Shown one piece after another: positions 24,586 through 37,514 of a stretch of DNA of 64,000 nucleotides. The stretch is from the NCBI RefSeq assembly GCF_001522545.3, contig NC_031769.1, positions 131,891,853 through 131,955,852 of the forward strand. The letters are read 5' to 3'. Position 1 is the first letter of the stretch. Every line of letters starts with the position of its first letter. Both the position numbers and the translations under genes were made by a program. The notes below the pieces were generated by a model that was not told the DNA's origin, ran no database searches, and saw nothing but the letters and a program-made list of their open reading frames with translations. Origin of the DNA: Parus major (lineage: Eukaryota; Chordata; Aves; Passeriformes; Paridae).

Positions 24586-26769
24586 TTATGTGGAATCTGT
24601 CCACTCTTTGAAGTAACATACATGGGTTGAAGTGTCTGGTTGATGTGCTTAATTTTGAAAATGTTGGTCTACAGTGCTTGCCCCAAAACAGGCTAAGCAG
24701 TTAATCAAAGAGAGAAGGAATCCTGTCAGAGGGACAGTGATCTCTCACTCCCACATTTCAGGCAGGAAAACTCCATAGGGAGGACAGCAGCAAGAGCAAC
24801 AATTAGTAGGGATGCCCTTGCCCTGCAGTATCCATTTCATCTTGATGGACACCTGTACAACACTTTACAGTAATACACAGGAGCTGGGAACTACCCCTGA
24901 CATCAGCAGGAATGACCTTCAAAAGCATCTATATTGCCTCTGTGTTCCAAAGTATGTTTTTCACAGCACCTTTCTTTGTTGTGTGGGCACACATTCCAGC
25001 TCATACATAGCACAGCTGCCTCTAGGATGAGCACTGTTGTGCCTTGGGGGCCTACTCTTGGGCTTACTTGTTCTCTTGAGTTGAATATATTTAAAGATAT
25101 CCCTCTTCTCTCGATTCTTTCCACCTAACTTAAGCATTTTTCAGGTACGTAAGCTCTTTTTCACATGTCAGACATAATTCCAGCTGCAATTTGAAGAAAT
25201 TTACCACACATATGCATATGAATAAATATTCAGAGGTAATGCTTCCCTTAGTCAACTGAATCTTTGCTTTTGCCATATCCAGTTGCCATTCTGGTGAGCC
25301 AGAATCCAGGTAAGGAACCTGTATTTTACACATCTGCCTTTTTCAGCAGAACTAAAATTTATCTGTCTTTTAAGAAACTATTGTCAGAGGCTACTCTAAA
25401 AAGACAAGCATGTGTGATGCAATATTTTTTCATGGAACACTCTTCAGTGGTTAGAAAGGCTCTAAATATGTAGAGGCTAGGGTTTTGTTTTCCAAATTCA
25501 TGTTGGTTTACACTGCAGAATAAATTTGCTTTTCTGTGTCATAGTAGTAATATGTCCATTAATAAACACGAAATCAGGCACAAGGATGAATTTGAATAGA
25601 AGTCATACTGTTTCAACTTGATAATGACAAGAATGTTCCCACATCAGGAGCTAAACTGAGTCCACTGAGAACCAGAAAGTCCTAGCATCACATAAGTGGT
25701 GTTAAGTGGAGATGGCTTTTTTTACAGCCTGTCCCAAATACACTGTTCATTTACGAACATTGCCATTCTCCGCTCTGACGGAATGGAGGAAAACAAAGAT
25801 GGACTTCTGACATGCCAAATGCTACCTGTCCCACAGTTTGTCTCTGGCAACTGGTCTCTTTTGTCTTTATGTGCAGGGGGCTGCAGTAGCAACATGCTCA
25901 ATAATTCCAGGTCTCCTAACAAGCAGTTCCTATTCATATAATCCTGACTGCTCCTTCCTTTGTGGTCCTTACCAAAGAGACCCAAAACTGGAAAGTAATC
26001 TTTCCAGTCTCTTGACCACATCATTTGCCATGATCACGTCCACATCCTGGGAACACTGCTGTGAAGACGTGTGTCACACCAGTGATGGAAGAAAGAAGAC
26101 TCTGGATGATCAGATAGGAATGGAAGAGACCAGGAGGATCAGTCCTCTTCTTGAGGATGCATTTAGGAAAGTTATAAGCAAAATCCCAGCTTTACAAAGT
26201 CTGCATTACACAGACTAAATCTGGTTTTGTCTACACACTGAACTAGTCCTGTAGTTTAGGTAGTGGTAGGAAACACAAGTTTCACTAGTGGTGCTCTGTC
26301 CTTTACACTGCATTTCACTGCAACCCTGGAAAACATATTTGGCCCTTTTTCCCCCGAGTTAAGGGTATGATGCTGCCTGTTTAAGTCATACATGTACATT
26401 TCTGTATCTCAGGGCCAGGAGCCATGAGCGCATGTAAATGCATTATGTTCAAAAATTTCCAATGGTATTCCTGAGGCTGGGTATTTTAACACAAACTGTG
26501 TGAATATGATTGTGGCTCATGGCTGTCACTTGAGGAGAGGAAACCAGGAGAGGTTTCCACATCTTCCTCATGTTGTAAATCAATAAAGAAAACAACAGCA
26601 GTTAGCACTTCTCTCCTACTTTCCAGCCTGCAGAACACAATATAAATATTGACTAATTAGCCCATATGAATCAGGACAATGCTCACCATATCTGCTCAAA
26701 AACATACAATGAGGCTGGGATATTCACATGAGCCTGAGGGAGTTCCCTGCCCAAATCACGTGGTGTCTC
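24586..26769. other. non-coding sequence, no supported gene
   Basis: Contains the 126-codon frame 25838-26218, which starts with a hydrophobic stretch but has no family motif, and overlaps a 100-codon frame on the other strand (25722-26024). There is no evidence of splicing or a promoter. The remainder is unique sequence. Confidence 0.4.
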
Positions 26770-26820
26770 ATGGGGAGGTGGGTGCTAACTCCCTGAGGTA
26801 CCCTTGAAAAACCAAGCTTT
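26770..26820. mobile_element. ancient sauropsid repeat scrap
   Basis: 'ggtgggtgctaactccctga' followed by 'ggtacccttgaaaa' resembles a phrase common in reptile repeats, 'gcctaactccct...ggcac.tttgaaaat'. It is short and diverged, probably of the same general class as 24464-24585. Confidence 0.35.
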
Positions 26821-27057
26821 AATAGATCATGTCTACAGTCAATTTAACATACAATTAAGCATTTTCACAAAGCAAATAGTACCAGAACTGTTGAAAATGT
26901 AATCCTGCCCCCTTGTTAAAACAGGCTTGGCTGTTTGGCATTATGCAGAATGACTGTCACCACAGCGCTTTGAAGTCACTATCGCTAAGGCAAACATGTG
27001 CAGGTACAAATAATTCAGCAGCAGAACACTGATGCTCCTGAAGTTTCTTATGCCATG

Positions 27058-27084
27058 TATGATCCTGAAATCTTCAGGATCATA
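27058..27084. repeat. perfect 12-bp hairpin with 3-base loop
   Basis: TATGATCCTGAA is followed by loop ATC and then the exact complement TTCAGGATCATA. A G-T pair can extend the base by one. It is too short for a microRNA precursor, and there is no T run suggesting a terminator. Confidence 0.85.
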
Positions 27085-27517
27085 TTTTAGTCTATTTATT
27101 CTCCACACAAAAGGTACTTTACAAAATCTGCTAAATAGCTGGGCCTACTTACTGGGTCCCAGGAATATGCCCTGCATACATCTCATCAGACACATCTGTT
27201 CCTCCAGCTCCTGGCTCCTCTGTTCCCTTTCACCAGCAGCCGGTCTCTGAATGGATGTCAGAGACTGATCTCTTTGCTTTGCTTAGGCTGTGGGATTGTT
27301 TCTCTTCTGGTCTGCAGAGATCTGTCAATATTAGCTTAAATGTTGGTTCTTTTTTCTTGTGAAAAGAAAAGATAATAATTCTTCCTCCTGATGGTGGCTT
27401 AGAGCACTTCAGATTATCCCTTGTTATTTCTTTGCAAGAAGAAATGTATATTCTCTTTTCATAAGAATTATAGCAGTTAACAATCCTCCAGCCCAAACTT
27501 TGTCCCATGAAGAACTA
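27085..27517. other. non-coding sequence, no supported feature
   Basis: Unique sequence. The frames at 27032-27250 and 27230-27508 overlap on opposite strands and match nothing I know. Confidence 0.4.
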
Positions 27518-27540
27518 ACATCAATGGGAGTTAGCTATAT
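27518..27540. mobile_element. ancient sauropsid repeat scrap
   Basis: 'acatcaatgggagttag' matches the 'tcaatgggagttag(g)' core of old amniote repeats that otherwise carry 'gcacctaa'. It is very short, and chance similarity is possible. Confidence 0.25.
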
Positions 27541-27687
27541 CCGCTAAGAGTAGAATTAGGATTCTCACAGAAATCTTTAGGTTCAAATAAAACAATCTTC
27601 ACTGCTGTAACCATAGCAGCTCTCATGTCCTACATAGTACTTTTTAAGGATATCTTGGTCAAACATAGCTTTCAAAGTAAAACATTT

Positions 27688-27725
27688 TTTTCTCTCTATA
27701 GGCCATGCAATTTTCTCTCTATAGG
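27688..27725. repeat. 15-base direct repeat, 23-bp period
   Basis: ttttctctctatagg occurs at 27688-27702 and 27711-27725, separated by eight bases. It is a local tandem duplication. Confidence 0.9.
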
Positions 27726-27979
27726 TCTCTGTTCCACAGAGCAAGAAATATTCCTCAAATGTCAAGAGTTCTGGTTATTTATTTGTTCCAATTTCAGTCT
27801 TGTTTTCCAGATTATTTTGCAGATTCTAATTAAAAAATTCAGGTAAAACCAAACCAAAACAAAGAAACACCACCCTATCTCAATTAAATTATGAATATTT
27901 TGCATTGTGTGCTGTCCTTCTACAGTTATTTGTTATTTTTATACTTAGTTTTTCTTTTTACTTCTGTGTTCCTTGGCCA

Positions 27980-28170
27980 ACTTTAGATGCCTAATTTGAA
28001 CTCCAAAGTCATGAGATTGTGTTTTCTCGGCTTCCAATATAGCTAATGAGGACAGTGTCTCTTCTAGAGCAAGTCTCTTCTAGCCTAAGTTGACTTCCAG
28101 TCTGAAAATTTACCAACAAAACCTTTGTTAGAACCAAAGATGTCCAGATTAGGCACCTAAAGTAACTTGT
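27980..28170. mobile_element. possible ancient sauropsid repeat fragments
   Basis: 'tttagatgcctaatttg' (27983-27999) and 'gtccagattaggcacctaaa' (28142-28161) carry the 'aggcacctaa' word of the old repeat class seen at 24464-24585. The middle part is unrecognisable. It may be one decayed element or two scraps. Confidence 0.3.
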
Positions 28171-29394
28171 TTGGTGCTAGGAGAGCCTGTTCTTTTCTGC
28201 TTCCTGATCCTTCTCCACATACCCCCTTGCCCAGACAATGTGCCCAACCTGTGGAGATAGAGAAGGCCCTCCACATGACGTACCCACCCACTTGGGTTTG
28301 CTTCTGACCAGAAGTTACTCATGGGCTACAGAGCGGGGTCAACTTTTTTGTTTCAAAATGAAATTAAATTTTCTTCAGAAATCATTTGAATAATTTATAA
28401 GTCTTGTGAACTGGCTGAATATTTTGCCTGTCATCAATATGTTTTCGTTGATCTTTCATTCACATTACCAAAGCCATGGCATATTTGCTTTTTTTTGAAA
28501 TGAAGGATTGTTTTGGCATGTGGATATCCCAAATACATTTGTCCTGTCATCTAAATATTTTATATAGTAGGCTGCAGCCTGACCCTTTGATACACTAATT
28601 TTGATATTGGATGATGTTAATACAGTAAACATTAACAATTACCTTAAATCTCTACTGTATATGGCAAAAAAGTGATGCCACCTTTCTAAATTTAAAATGC
28701 ACCCTAAAGCACGTGTTTATAAAGCATCCACAGGGACACTGTGTACTTAGGCCATTCTGAGACCTGAATGCTAGACAGCAATGAGCACTCCCTTCCCTCA
28801 ATAAAGATCTGTAGCAAAAAACAGATATGCCCATGTACGGTACTGCTAAAATGAATAGTTCCCAAAATGTAAGAGTATTTAATTGTGGAATGTATATGTC
28901 TTACAGGATCACATTCAGATGCATGTGCCTTCCACAATGAAAAATGGATTTGCAATTTTCATTTTCCCTAACTATAAATATTTGTATGCCACTTAATTTA
29001 AAGATTATACTGAAAGATATCATTTTCGATTAATATGCTGTATTTTACACAGTTTACATTCCATTTCAATATGCTTGCCTTCTATAAAATGTATTTCAAG
29101 ACTCCCTAAAAAAAACCCTAGAAAATAGGCACACTTTAAGCAGTTTACAGGAGACAGATCATTATCTCCTACAAAGGAAAGGAAACAGGAAAGCTGTAAA
29201 TAATAAGTTCTGAATAGGAATGACATAAACAGCCTAATCAATGTCTTCCAGAACTGGCAAGTGACACCTCTTTGTTTTTTGCAAATAAAAACCTTCTTAA
29301 CATCACAATATAAACCATTATCTCTGCAGGCAAGGTATATTTAGAAACGTACAAAATGTACATTTCCTGCCAGCCACTAGATCAGTAGGTGGAG
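28171..29394. other. non-coding sequence, no supported feature
   Basis: Unique AT-rich DNA with overlapping minus-strand frames (28652-28955, 29020-29241) that lack any recognised domain. Confidence 0.4.
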
Positions 29395-29790
29395 ATCTAA
29401 AGTCATGCAAATATTACAGTAAATGCAGGCAACCAATTTCTAATTATTCCATATCAGCAGATTTGTGAGGAATATAATTTATTAAAAAAGAACAGTTTAT
29501 GATCAGCAGACCTTAGTTATGACTGTTTAGGAATTCAGTGCATTTTGATCTAATCACAAAATCAAAATATTCATGAAACACAATGATATCTCCCCAAAGC
29601 AGCCGGGCAGCCATTAATTTTGAAATTCGGGTAATTTATTAACACTTATCTGTAGCTGTAAAAGCTTACCTCTGTGTTTGTAATACGGGTAAAAGTGAAA
29701 GCAGTTTTAAAACTGATTCCTAATGATTTATAATGGTTTGCTGTAATTTGAGCCAGAAATTCAATTAAAATGTATGTCTAGTTTTGTTTC
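29395..29790. promoter_or_regulatory. candidate conserved non-coding element with octamer and homeodomain-like sites
   Basis: This stretch holds a perfect POU octamer ATGCAAAT (29405-29412). It also holds several homeodomain-type cores ('ccattaattttgaaat', 'gtaatttattaac', 'cctaatgatttataatgg'), a GATA-like 'cttatctg', and CpGs in 'agccgggcagcc', 'attcgggtaa' and 'aatacgggtaa', which are rare in neighbouring DNA. There is no repeat signature and no coding potential. A second octamer lies at 30042-30049. The composition is that of a developmental enhancer; conservation is untested. Confidence 0.4.
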
Positions 29791-31639
29791 AAGATCTTTA
29801 GTTAAAAATTCTATTAAAATTCTATTTCCTTCTTGCATTAAATGTATCTGTTATCTGCATATATGAGAAATATAAGAAAATTCTATCATTTATTCCCCAG
29901 ACTGCACAAATGCCTTTAAAAACATCCATTTTTATTTCATAATTCTGCCAAGGTACTATTTAGAATTTATGTACAGCAGACGAGGAATAAGTGTGTGTGT
30001 TATTTTCTTTTGAAGAAAACTAGCTTCTCTACTGTGTGCTCATGCAAATATTCAAGTGACATTTATCAGTTCATCAAAGAAAGGAAAAACAAATAACACA
30101 GAATTATCGGGTGTTTTAAAAGCTTAATTACAATACCAAGGGTATAGTTTCTTTCTATATATGTTCCCATTATAAATCCTTCTTGTAAAGGATATGTAAC
30201 TTCACTACCAAAATTCCCTTTTGAGATAACACTTCACATTGTTATTTATAAATAATGAGAGGTAAAACTGGCCACTCTTGTGTTTATTTATAGGGAAACA
30301 AAAAAAGAGACAACTCACTGCTGATGTTGGAATCACTTCGGGCAAAACCAGAAGTGAAGGAGTGAATATTACTCACTTTCTCTCTGTGATTGTCTTATCT
30401 CAGAATACTTCACTGCATGTAAAGGTAAAGGACTGAGTTTATAGATGAGCACATCTGTTAATGTTGATGAGAGTGATGTGGTCAGTCCTAATTCTCTGTG
30501 TTGGGAACTGAACTTTTGTAATGCAGTTAATCAGTCGTTTCTAGATAAAGAGAAAAACATTCAGGTACCCAAATAAATTTTACCTTGTGCAAAATTCTTA
30601 CTATTTTCAATTTCAGTTTTTCAGCATTTACCATACTTAGATATAATTGGCTAGGAATAGTGGTGAATCAGGTAAACTAAGTGGCACTAGGAAAGCATTG
30701 AGGGCTTTCTTGCTCTCTTTGATCTTAGTCAGTAGCAGCTATTGACCCTGTGAAATTAAGCTTTACAGAGGACTGGGACACTTCATGGTCAGTGGTAAAG
30801 GTAAATCTGAGAGGAAGAAGATGTAGGTCTCCCAATGTAGGATAATTACTGGGTGAGATTTACAGGGCAAATGATCCAATAAATTACTTCATTAGCTTTA
30901 AGACTCAAATGCTTTTGACTGGAGAGTAAGGAAAGTCTACAAGTGAGGGGGTTCCAAAATGGAAGGCTTTTGTAGAAAGAAGGAATATTTGCTGTGGAAG
31001 ATATGGATTAACAGAGATGGAGGCAACTCATAGAAAGTGTTTGGATCTTTCACAAGAGGAAGAGCAAAGGATTAGCTTTTCTACTGTTGATCATGTGGCA
31101 AAGTTAAGGAGGGAGTATTTGTAGGCTGTGTTACCCAGAAGCAGAAAAGGAGCCAACAGCCAGCTGATATTGGCTAATGAGAATAAATGGGCAGGGCTGC
31201 TAAGAATCTTCATTCCCTAGGTGATCTCACCAATAGATGCAACATATCACTGTCACGTTTCTGTCCTTTCAGAGCACTGACAATTGCTGATGGTTTCTTC
31301 CAGATGGAATGAAGACTCTCTGTAAGGTGTGGCTCTACAGAGACGGTATTTTGGACACAATCCAGTATCTCTGTCATTCTCTCCTGTGGAGGGCAGTGGT
31401 ACTCTTATATAGTAGCTCCAGGCTTTAATAGTGTAATTAATGATCTCAAGATGAAGCAACAGCCAGCATGTTAACAATATTATTGTGTACTAAACTGGAT
31501 GAGAGATATTGCAAGAAACAAGAAATGATACAAAAGGTCATAGAGAGGTTAGAAATGTGGGCAAAGAAATAACAAAATTGCTTTATCTTTAAACAAAATA
31601 CATAATTTCCTAGTTGTTTCACACTTGTAATAACAGTTC
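29791..31639. other. non-coding sequence, no supported feature
   Basis: Unique sequence. A perfect ATGCAAAT octamer is at 30042-30049, which might extend the preceding element. The antisense 74-codon frame at 31253-31477 has no support. Confidence 0.4.
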
Positions 31640-31672
31640 ACAACAGACAACAGACAACAGACAACAACAGAC
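31640..31672. repeat. 7-bp tandem repeat (acaacag)
   Basis: Three exact acaacag units are followed by an expanded unit with an extra 'aac' and a partial unit. A small microsatellite-like array. Confidence 0.9.
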
Positions 31673-34600
31673 TTAAGGAGTGGGTGAAACTTGGAGAAAC
31701 CTGCTATACCAGGAGATAGGGGTGAGAGAACAGGAGACCTTAAAGTGAAAGAACAAGAGCTATCAGAGTGATAGCATCAGAGACCTTATGTTTATAGGAG
31801 ATGTAGGAGTGATAGAAGAAAGCAAACTGGATGATAAGTGAGATGCACACAGGCATATGGGACACAGAAAAGACTCTAGAAGCATTTAATGAAGAGATGT
31901 GTTCCTAGAGTTATGTGCATATGTATTTCATTGCTGATGGTTAAATTAGGTTTTAAATTAGGTTTTTATTGCTTTACTGGGTTCAGTCAAAATTCTAAGA
32001 AGCAATTTAGGGATACTACTGGGAAGAAGAAATCTAAATGTGTATAATGTGAAAGAATTACAAAGGAAATTTCAAATCGCAAATTTAGGACAGTTAGTAT
32101 TTACAAATCATCTACAACTTAAGATATTAAAAATCACTGTAAAACATTTCTTTTATTGACATCTAGAGGGAAATGTTTCCTCTTACCTCTCTAATTCTCT
32201 TAAGATAATTGTTGGCATCTCACTGATGAGGGCACTGCTTCTGCCTGAGGTGGTATTGTCATCTCCAGGCTTGTCTTCTCTTAGAATACACTCATGCTTG
32301 CTGGTATCTGACACCAAATCCTGTTGCAAGTACTAGGAGCATTTTCACTGGGCTTCCATTTTGAGGCAGATGGCTGTAAGTTTTTTTCCAGCTGGTAGAA
32401 GGACTGAGATTTTTCACTTGACTTAATATGATATTTTTCTGCTCTTTTATTGGAAGACATTTTTAAAATATAAAAATTATATATTAAAAAGAGTGAATGG
32501 GAAATGTGATTTTTAAAACAGTAAATAAAAATAATACAGTTCTGATATTGATTCCCAGAAAGCAGCTTCTTCTACAATGATTTCAGAAATGAAAACATTT
32601 TTGCAAATACTAGGTTATCATCTGAATACTTGCAAGAACTGAACACCATGTATGAAACAGCATAAGCTTGATTTGTTCATTTAGGAAAAAGAAAAAAACT
32701 AGTATGTTTTCCATTGTTTTTCAATTTCCATAAAAAATTATAAAATAGCATCAAGAAATGCTGACAACTCTGCTTTACATTGAGCCAGATTCCCCTGAAA
32801 AAGGAGTATATTACCACCATCTTTAACGGCTAGCAGTCCATAAATTTAACAGTTTAAATCCTTTATATAGCTAGCATTCTGCCTTCCAATTAGAGACATG
32901 TTTCTAACCAGAATATATTCACAAAATGCATGTACAAAAAAACAGTAATACCTTTCTCATACTGAAATTTTTATGTAAGGGCAGGAAACAGCCGGAATGC
33001 AAGACAAGAGGTGACTTAGAGCCCAGTTCTGCAGTGTTGTAATCCCATCTTGGTGGGGTCTGTCTTTCCTTCACCAGCTCTTGACTGCTTGTTCCTAGTC
33101 TGTGTGCTGATTCTGAACTAATCTGTTAAAAAAAGTCATTGTTTGGTTCCAGTTATGTCTCTGGTGCCTTTGGGTCACCATTGTGAATGGAAGACAAATA
33201 GGTGATTCTGGGGGAGACACGGACTGTAACTATGGCAGACCTGACACGGAGTCTCAAGCTGTGGCAGGGCTGTATCTGCAGAAACACTTTATATGAGAAA
33301 GTATCTGTGAAAGACCTCTGGGAAAGGAGCTAGCAAAATGAGTCTTGGAGATATAAACAAAAAACCCGCTGCCTTAAAGTATTTCTTAAAATTTTGGGGA
33401 AAATTTGATTCATACCTTCTTGATAGATAATACCAGAAGTACCTAATACTGTTATAAACTTATTCCCCTTTCAGCAGAGTTTATATGCCCCTGAAGCATT
33501 TTGCTGCATTATTTAGCACTTACAATTGTTCTGGGTATTTCAGATATATAAAACAATTCCTGCTCCCCTTCTTCAGAGCAGGCTCCCAAGGAGCTTGCAA
33601 TGATATCTTCCAGAGGCACATGGTGTAGCTCTCTGTCTCACTGACATCAGGGATTCAGTAACAAATCCCATCCTACTTCCAGAGCCTTCTGCCAACATTT
33701 TAGTGCTTCATTCTGTCCTTGCTTGAAACCTGTGGGAAGGTGGAATTCTTCAGCTTAGCAAAGTAGGTGTTGAAATCTTTGTTCACATCGGTCTAGTACA
33801 TTCAGCCTTCCTTGAAGGAGAGCAGACAGTTGCCCGCACTCAGGAAGAATCGTGAGCTTTCACCTTTGTACTGTTTGATTGCTCTTTCTCTCCACCTGAT
33901 TTCAGTGGGATTTGGCAAAAGCAAAGAGGAAAGGTGAAGGAAAGTACTGAATGTGCCTTTGATGCTTTCATAGACATAGTTTACATAGTAGAATAGAGGT
34001 CTAAAACATTTTTAGGCACTCCTTTGGATATCTACACCTCTGAAAGAATGGTGCTGGCTTTGTCTCTGGATCAGCCATAATATTTTATAAGCATATGTAG
34101 CTATTCTAGTCTCTTTTTACTAGCTGCTGTTACTTTTTTTTTCCCCTGTGAAATGGAAACATGGCATTATGTATCAGAAAACTCCATTGTTTTCTCATAG
34201 AACTCTATCGCCTGTGATGTATTAGCAGCCCTTTTGCACCGGAGAACATTTTGTATAGTATATTTCCTAATTGCTTATGAATTTTCTGCTTTTATTGTTC
34301 TATGTCACAGCCTTAACATCCTTTTTAATGTACTTTTGTGTGCAAATTAGAATAGCAAGAGTTAAGAAGTAAGACTTTCTGTACATGGTGACGGATGTTC
34401 AGAGCAATTCAGCATGTCAAGCTGGGGTCAAATGGAAAGGGAATGTCATTACTAAATGGTAACATTTTCTGTGGGTTTTAGAGAAATTCAAATCCTTTTT
34501 TAATCTAAATTTATTTTATCTTTTTTTTCAGGGTTAAGGGTTGGACTTCAAGTTCCTGTCAGACATTTGTATATTAAAATGACTTTACATTTAATTATTT

Positions 34601-36544
34601 TCTAAACTAACTTTCAAAATAGTTTTTCACAGAACTGCTATACCAGAATGCAATCTATTTCAGAAGACCTTTTATCCTGACTCACATATATTTTGTATGA
34701 TATACTTTCCTACTTGTAAGGCATGGGTTCACATATCCTCTAATTATTTTTTTAAATCTCATGCCCAGGAAGTGTCTACTGTCATTCTAGAAAAATCTGG
34801 GGCGCAATTCTGTATCCAATATGTATATGCCTAAATGATGTCTAAATGTCACTGATTTACTCTGATTAGTTAAGCAAGAAATTGGAGCCATGATCTATTG
34901 CAAGAAATTTACATAACAAAAGTTAAGGGGAAAGGTTTCTATCTGTGCCACTCATGACAGTGGTCAGTTGCCTTATTTTTATGTCTCCATTCCTGTACTC
35001 AATGTGCAGATAAAATTCCTATTTTCCTTTAAATCTGCAGTGGTGTTGGAATGAGTTTGAGATGGGGTAATGTATTCAAAATCATAATGGTTTAGAAAAT
35101 TACTTTCTATTTTTTAGCTATTACCACAAAGTTTTGTAATACATTATCATGAAAAGAAAGACTAGGCATGACAGGTGTGCTGTAACTTGGTCATAATTGT
35201 ACTAATGTGTGTGGGACTGTGTGGCAGTAGATTATCCCATACATCTTTTCCATTATTACCCATTTCAGCTAGTCAAAGGCAACTATCAGCAACAAAACTC
35301 TTCCTTCTATACTATCATTTCCCTGCCTACCCAGTTTTCCTCCACTTCAGGCACATGTACCTTGCTAACCTGTGACCAATAAGTAGTGCTGAGGCTCTAC
35401 AGGACCCACTAAACTGTGAGACAAGGAGGAAAAGGGGATTGCTTTCATATAGTACAACATCTTACATCATTAGCCACCCTCCAGTTTTGTTCCTGATTTG
35501 AATTTGGATTTCTTAGGAAAGCAAGCCTAAGTGGAGTGCCTAAGTCATGAGAAATGTGCTGTCCTGAGAAGAAAGTGGTGGAAGAGAGACCTGAAATGAA
35601 AATAATGTTATCTAAGACAGTCTATAAGAAAGATTCTTCCTCAGCTCAATATGATGCCTGCAACAAAGTTCTGACCACACAATCCAACAGAAAACCTAAA
35701 TAGATTGAAGACCCAGGAGAATATGTCCATTTATTCCCAAGTACACACAGCCATTAATGAAGCTAAATGAGGGTGCATTGCTGATGCAAGCTACTCTGAA
35801 ATGTATTTCAAGCTTTTTAGAATATTTCTACATGGAGAACTCTCTACCACTCTTTATAATGACTTTCTTTTACAAGACTTACAATATTTAAGGTGTACAG
35901 CAGCTTCACCTTGTAAAAATATTCATCTTGTCATGTCCCTGAAGGCCTATATTTTATTGATAGTTAGTGTTTACTTTATCCATATTGTAGAAATTCATTG
36001 GTTTTTTACCAGTAGGAAAAAAAGGAACAAGTTCATGTTGCCGGCATGTTCAATAATATATTTAAATAATTAAGTTTTGTGGGGTTTTTTCCAACATTAA
36101 AAAGAGCCTTGGAGTTGAAAAAATGTAGGTTTTTTTCATTCTGAAACAGGTCCGAAAACAATCAATTGCTTTCCAAGTAATTGTTCCACCACAGAAAGGA
36201 TTTACCAAGTATCAACAGTATTTTCAATGAAGGAACAAAAGGTCTTTTATTTCTCTAATTTTAATAACTGACATTTTAACAGTGCTTATTAGAAAGATAA
36301 ATCCCCTGATGGGGGGCTGTTTAAAACCCAGGTGTTTCTAAATGTGTGTAGTTTGTATTTCTGCCCTTCACATCCATAACTCAGATCTGTAGTGAGAGTA
36401 CTGCTTTGATTTCTTGCAAGAACACACCTTATACTCAAGACTCCAATAATATGTACAGAGGTGAGATACTAGCAAGAAAAGACTTCAGTTAAAATCATGA
36501 AGATGGCCATGCTTTCTTTAGCTGAAAACTGTGAAAAAGAAAAT
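31673..36544. other. non-coding sequence, no supported gene
   Basis: Nearly 5 kb with no frame longer than 90 codons on either strand (35175-35375 and 35801-36073 are the longest). T-rich runs occur at 34133-34143 and 34497-34528. Around 34795-34860 and 35515-35560 are short 'gcctaa' words that could be scraps of the old repeat class noted elsewhere, but they are too weak to call. Confidence 0.45.
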
Positions 36545-36640
36545 AAGGGCCAGATTTTGTACTAATCTTCCAAGCTGTAAACTATGACTCCATTTGTGTG
36601 AATTCAGATGGCCATTGCACTGATTCTCTAGTTCCCATTA
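36545..36640. mobile_element. possible ancient amniote repeat fragment
   Basis: 'aagggccagattttgtacta' followed by a spaced 'gtaaactatgactcc' resembles an old repeat theme, 'gggccagattctg..ctcagtta...gtaa...agtaactcc', which I associate with sauropsid genomes. Strongly diverged, and the call is from memory. Confidence 0.3.
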
Positions 36641-37514
36641 ACACACTCTTCCCATTAATTGATTTCTGAAGTATCAAAGAGAACTTTGAAAATGAAATGT
36701 TCACGAAGAAAATGAAAATTTAAATTTTAAACATTTATACAAGTTATTAAATTCTTCATACATTCAAACTCAGGACTGATTCCTCTCCCTTTCTGGGAAC
36801 TCCAGGCACATTGAATATATAGAGTTGACTCACAGAACTATTAGGACTCTTTGGACCTAATTCAATAGTTCTTGTCTGTGAAGGAAAAAAGTGTTTTCTT
36901 TTACTAGCACAACAGGACATTATGCAAGACCTTCCACTCTTCTCAAGTCCCACTGCTATACTGAAGTAGTGAAGCATCTCCCAAAAATCTGTATGCTTTG
37001 CTTTAAGAATACTTCTGGTTAAAGAAAAGGAAGTATCACAGTGAAATTCAGGTTTAACTAACTCAGAATCTTCCTGTTCTAGAGTGACTATATGAGATAT
37101 AGAAGAAGGAATATAAGCAAGACTAAGGAAGGTCAGTCTTCACAGTTAAATCAGTCTTCCTGTTATATTGTCTTCTGTCTAACCACAGAGAGAAACAAGG
37201 GGCCAAATCAGACCATGCTGCACTGCATCACGAACATAGCCTGTAACTCTTTATTGATTGTGGTTGAAGTGGGGACAAACTTTTTTGCATTTTCTTAGGC
37301 TTACGCTGACTTCAGATTCCTGATGATTCAGCCGAGAAAATATGGTCATCAGTATAAGCAAAGATAGTTGGGGTACACAACTACAATATTGTCTGTATTA
37401 TGTTGTTAGGGCATAGGGCTTTATCTGGATCATTCTCGAAAAACAAAAAAGATGGAAACTGCCTAGCCTCCCAGAAGTTACTGGCAGGATGCTCTTAGAT
37501 GCCTGGAATTGCCC
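36641..37514. other. non-coding sequence with one doubtful repeat scrap
   Basis: No gene. 'aggggccaaatcagacc' near 37199-37215 may be another scrap of a 'gggccaaattc' type old repeat. The frames 36756-36977 (minus) and 37092-37298 (plus) are unsupported. Confidence 0.35.

Noticed and set aside
25838..26218. 126-codon plus-strand frame with hydrophobic start
   Set aside because: Signal-peptide-like start only. No conserved motif, and it is opposed by a 100-codon antisense frame; treated as chance.
27058..27084. Hairpin as a microRNA precursor or terminator
   Set aside because: The stem is only 12 bp, far below precursor length, with no T run. I matched none of the microRNA sequences I know.
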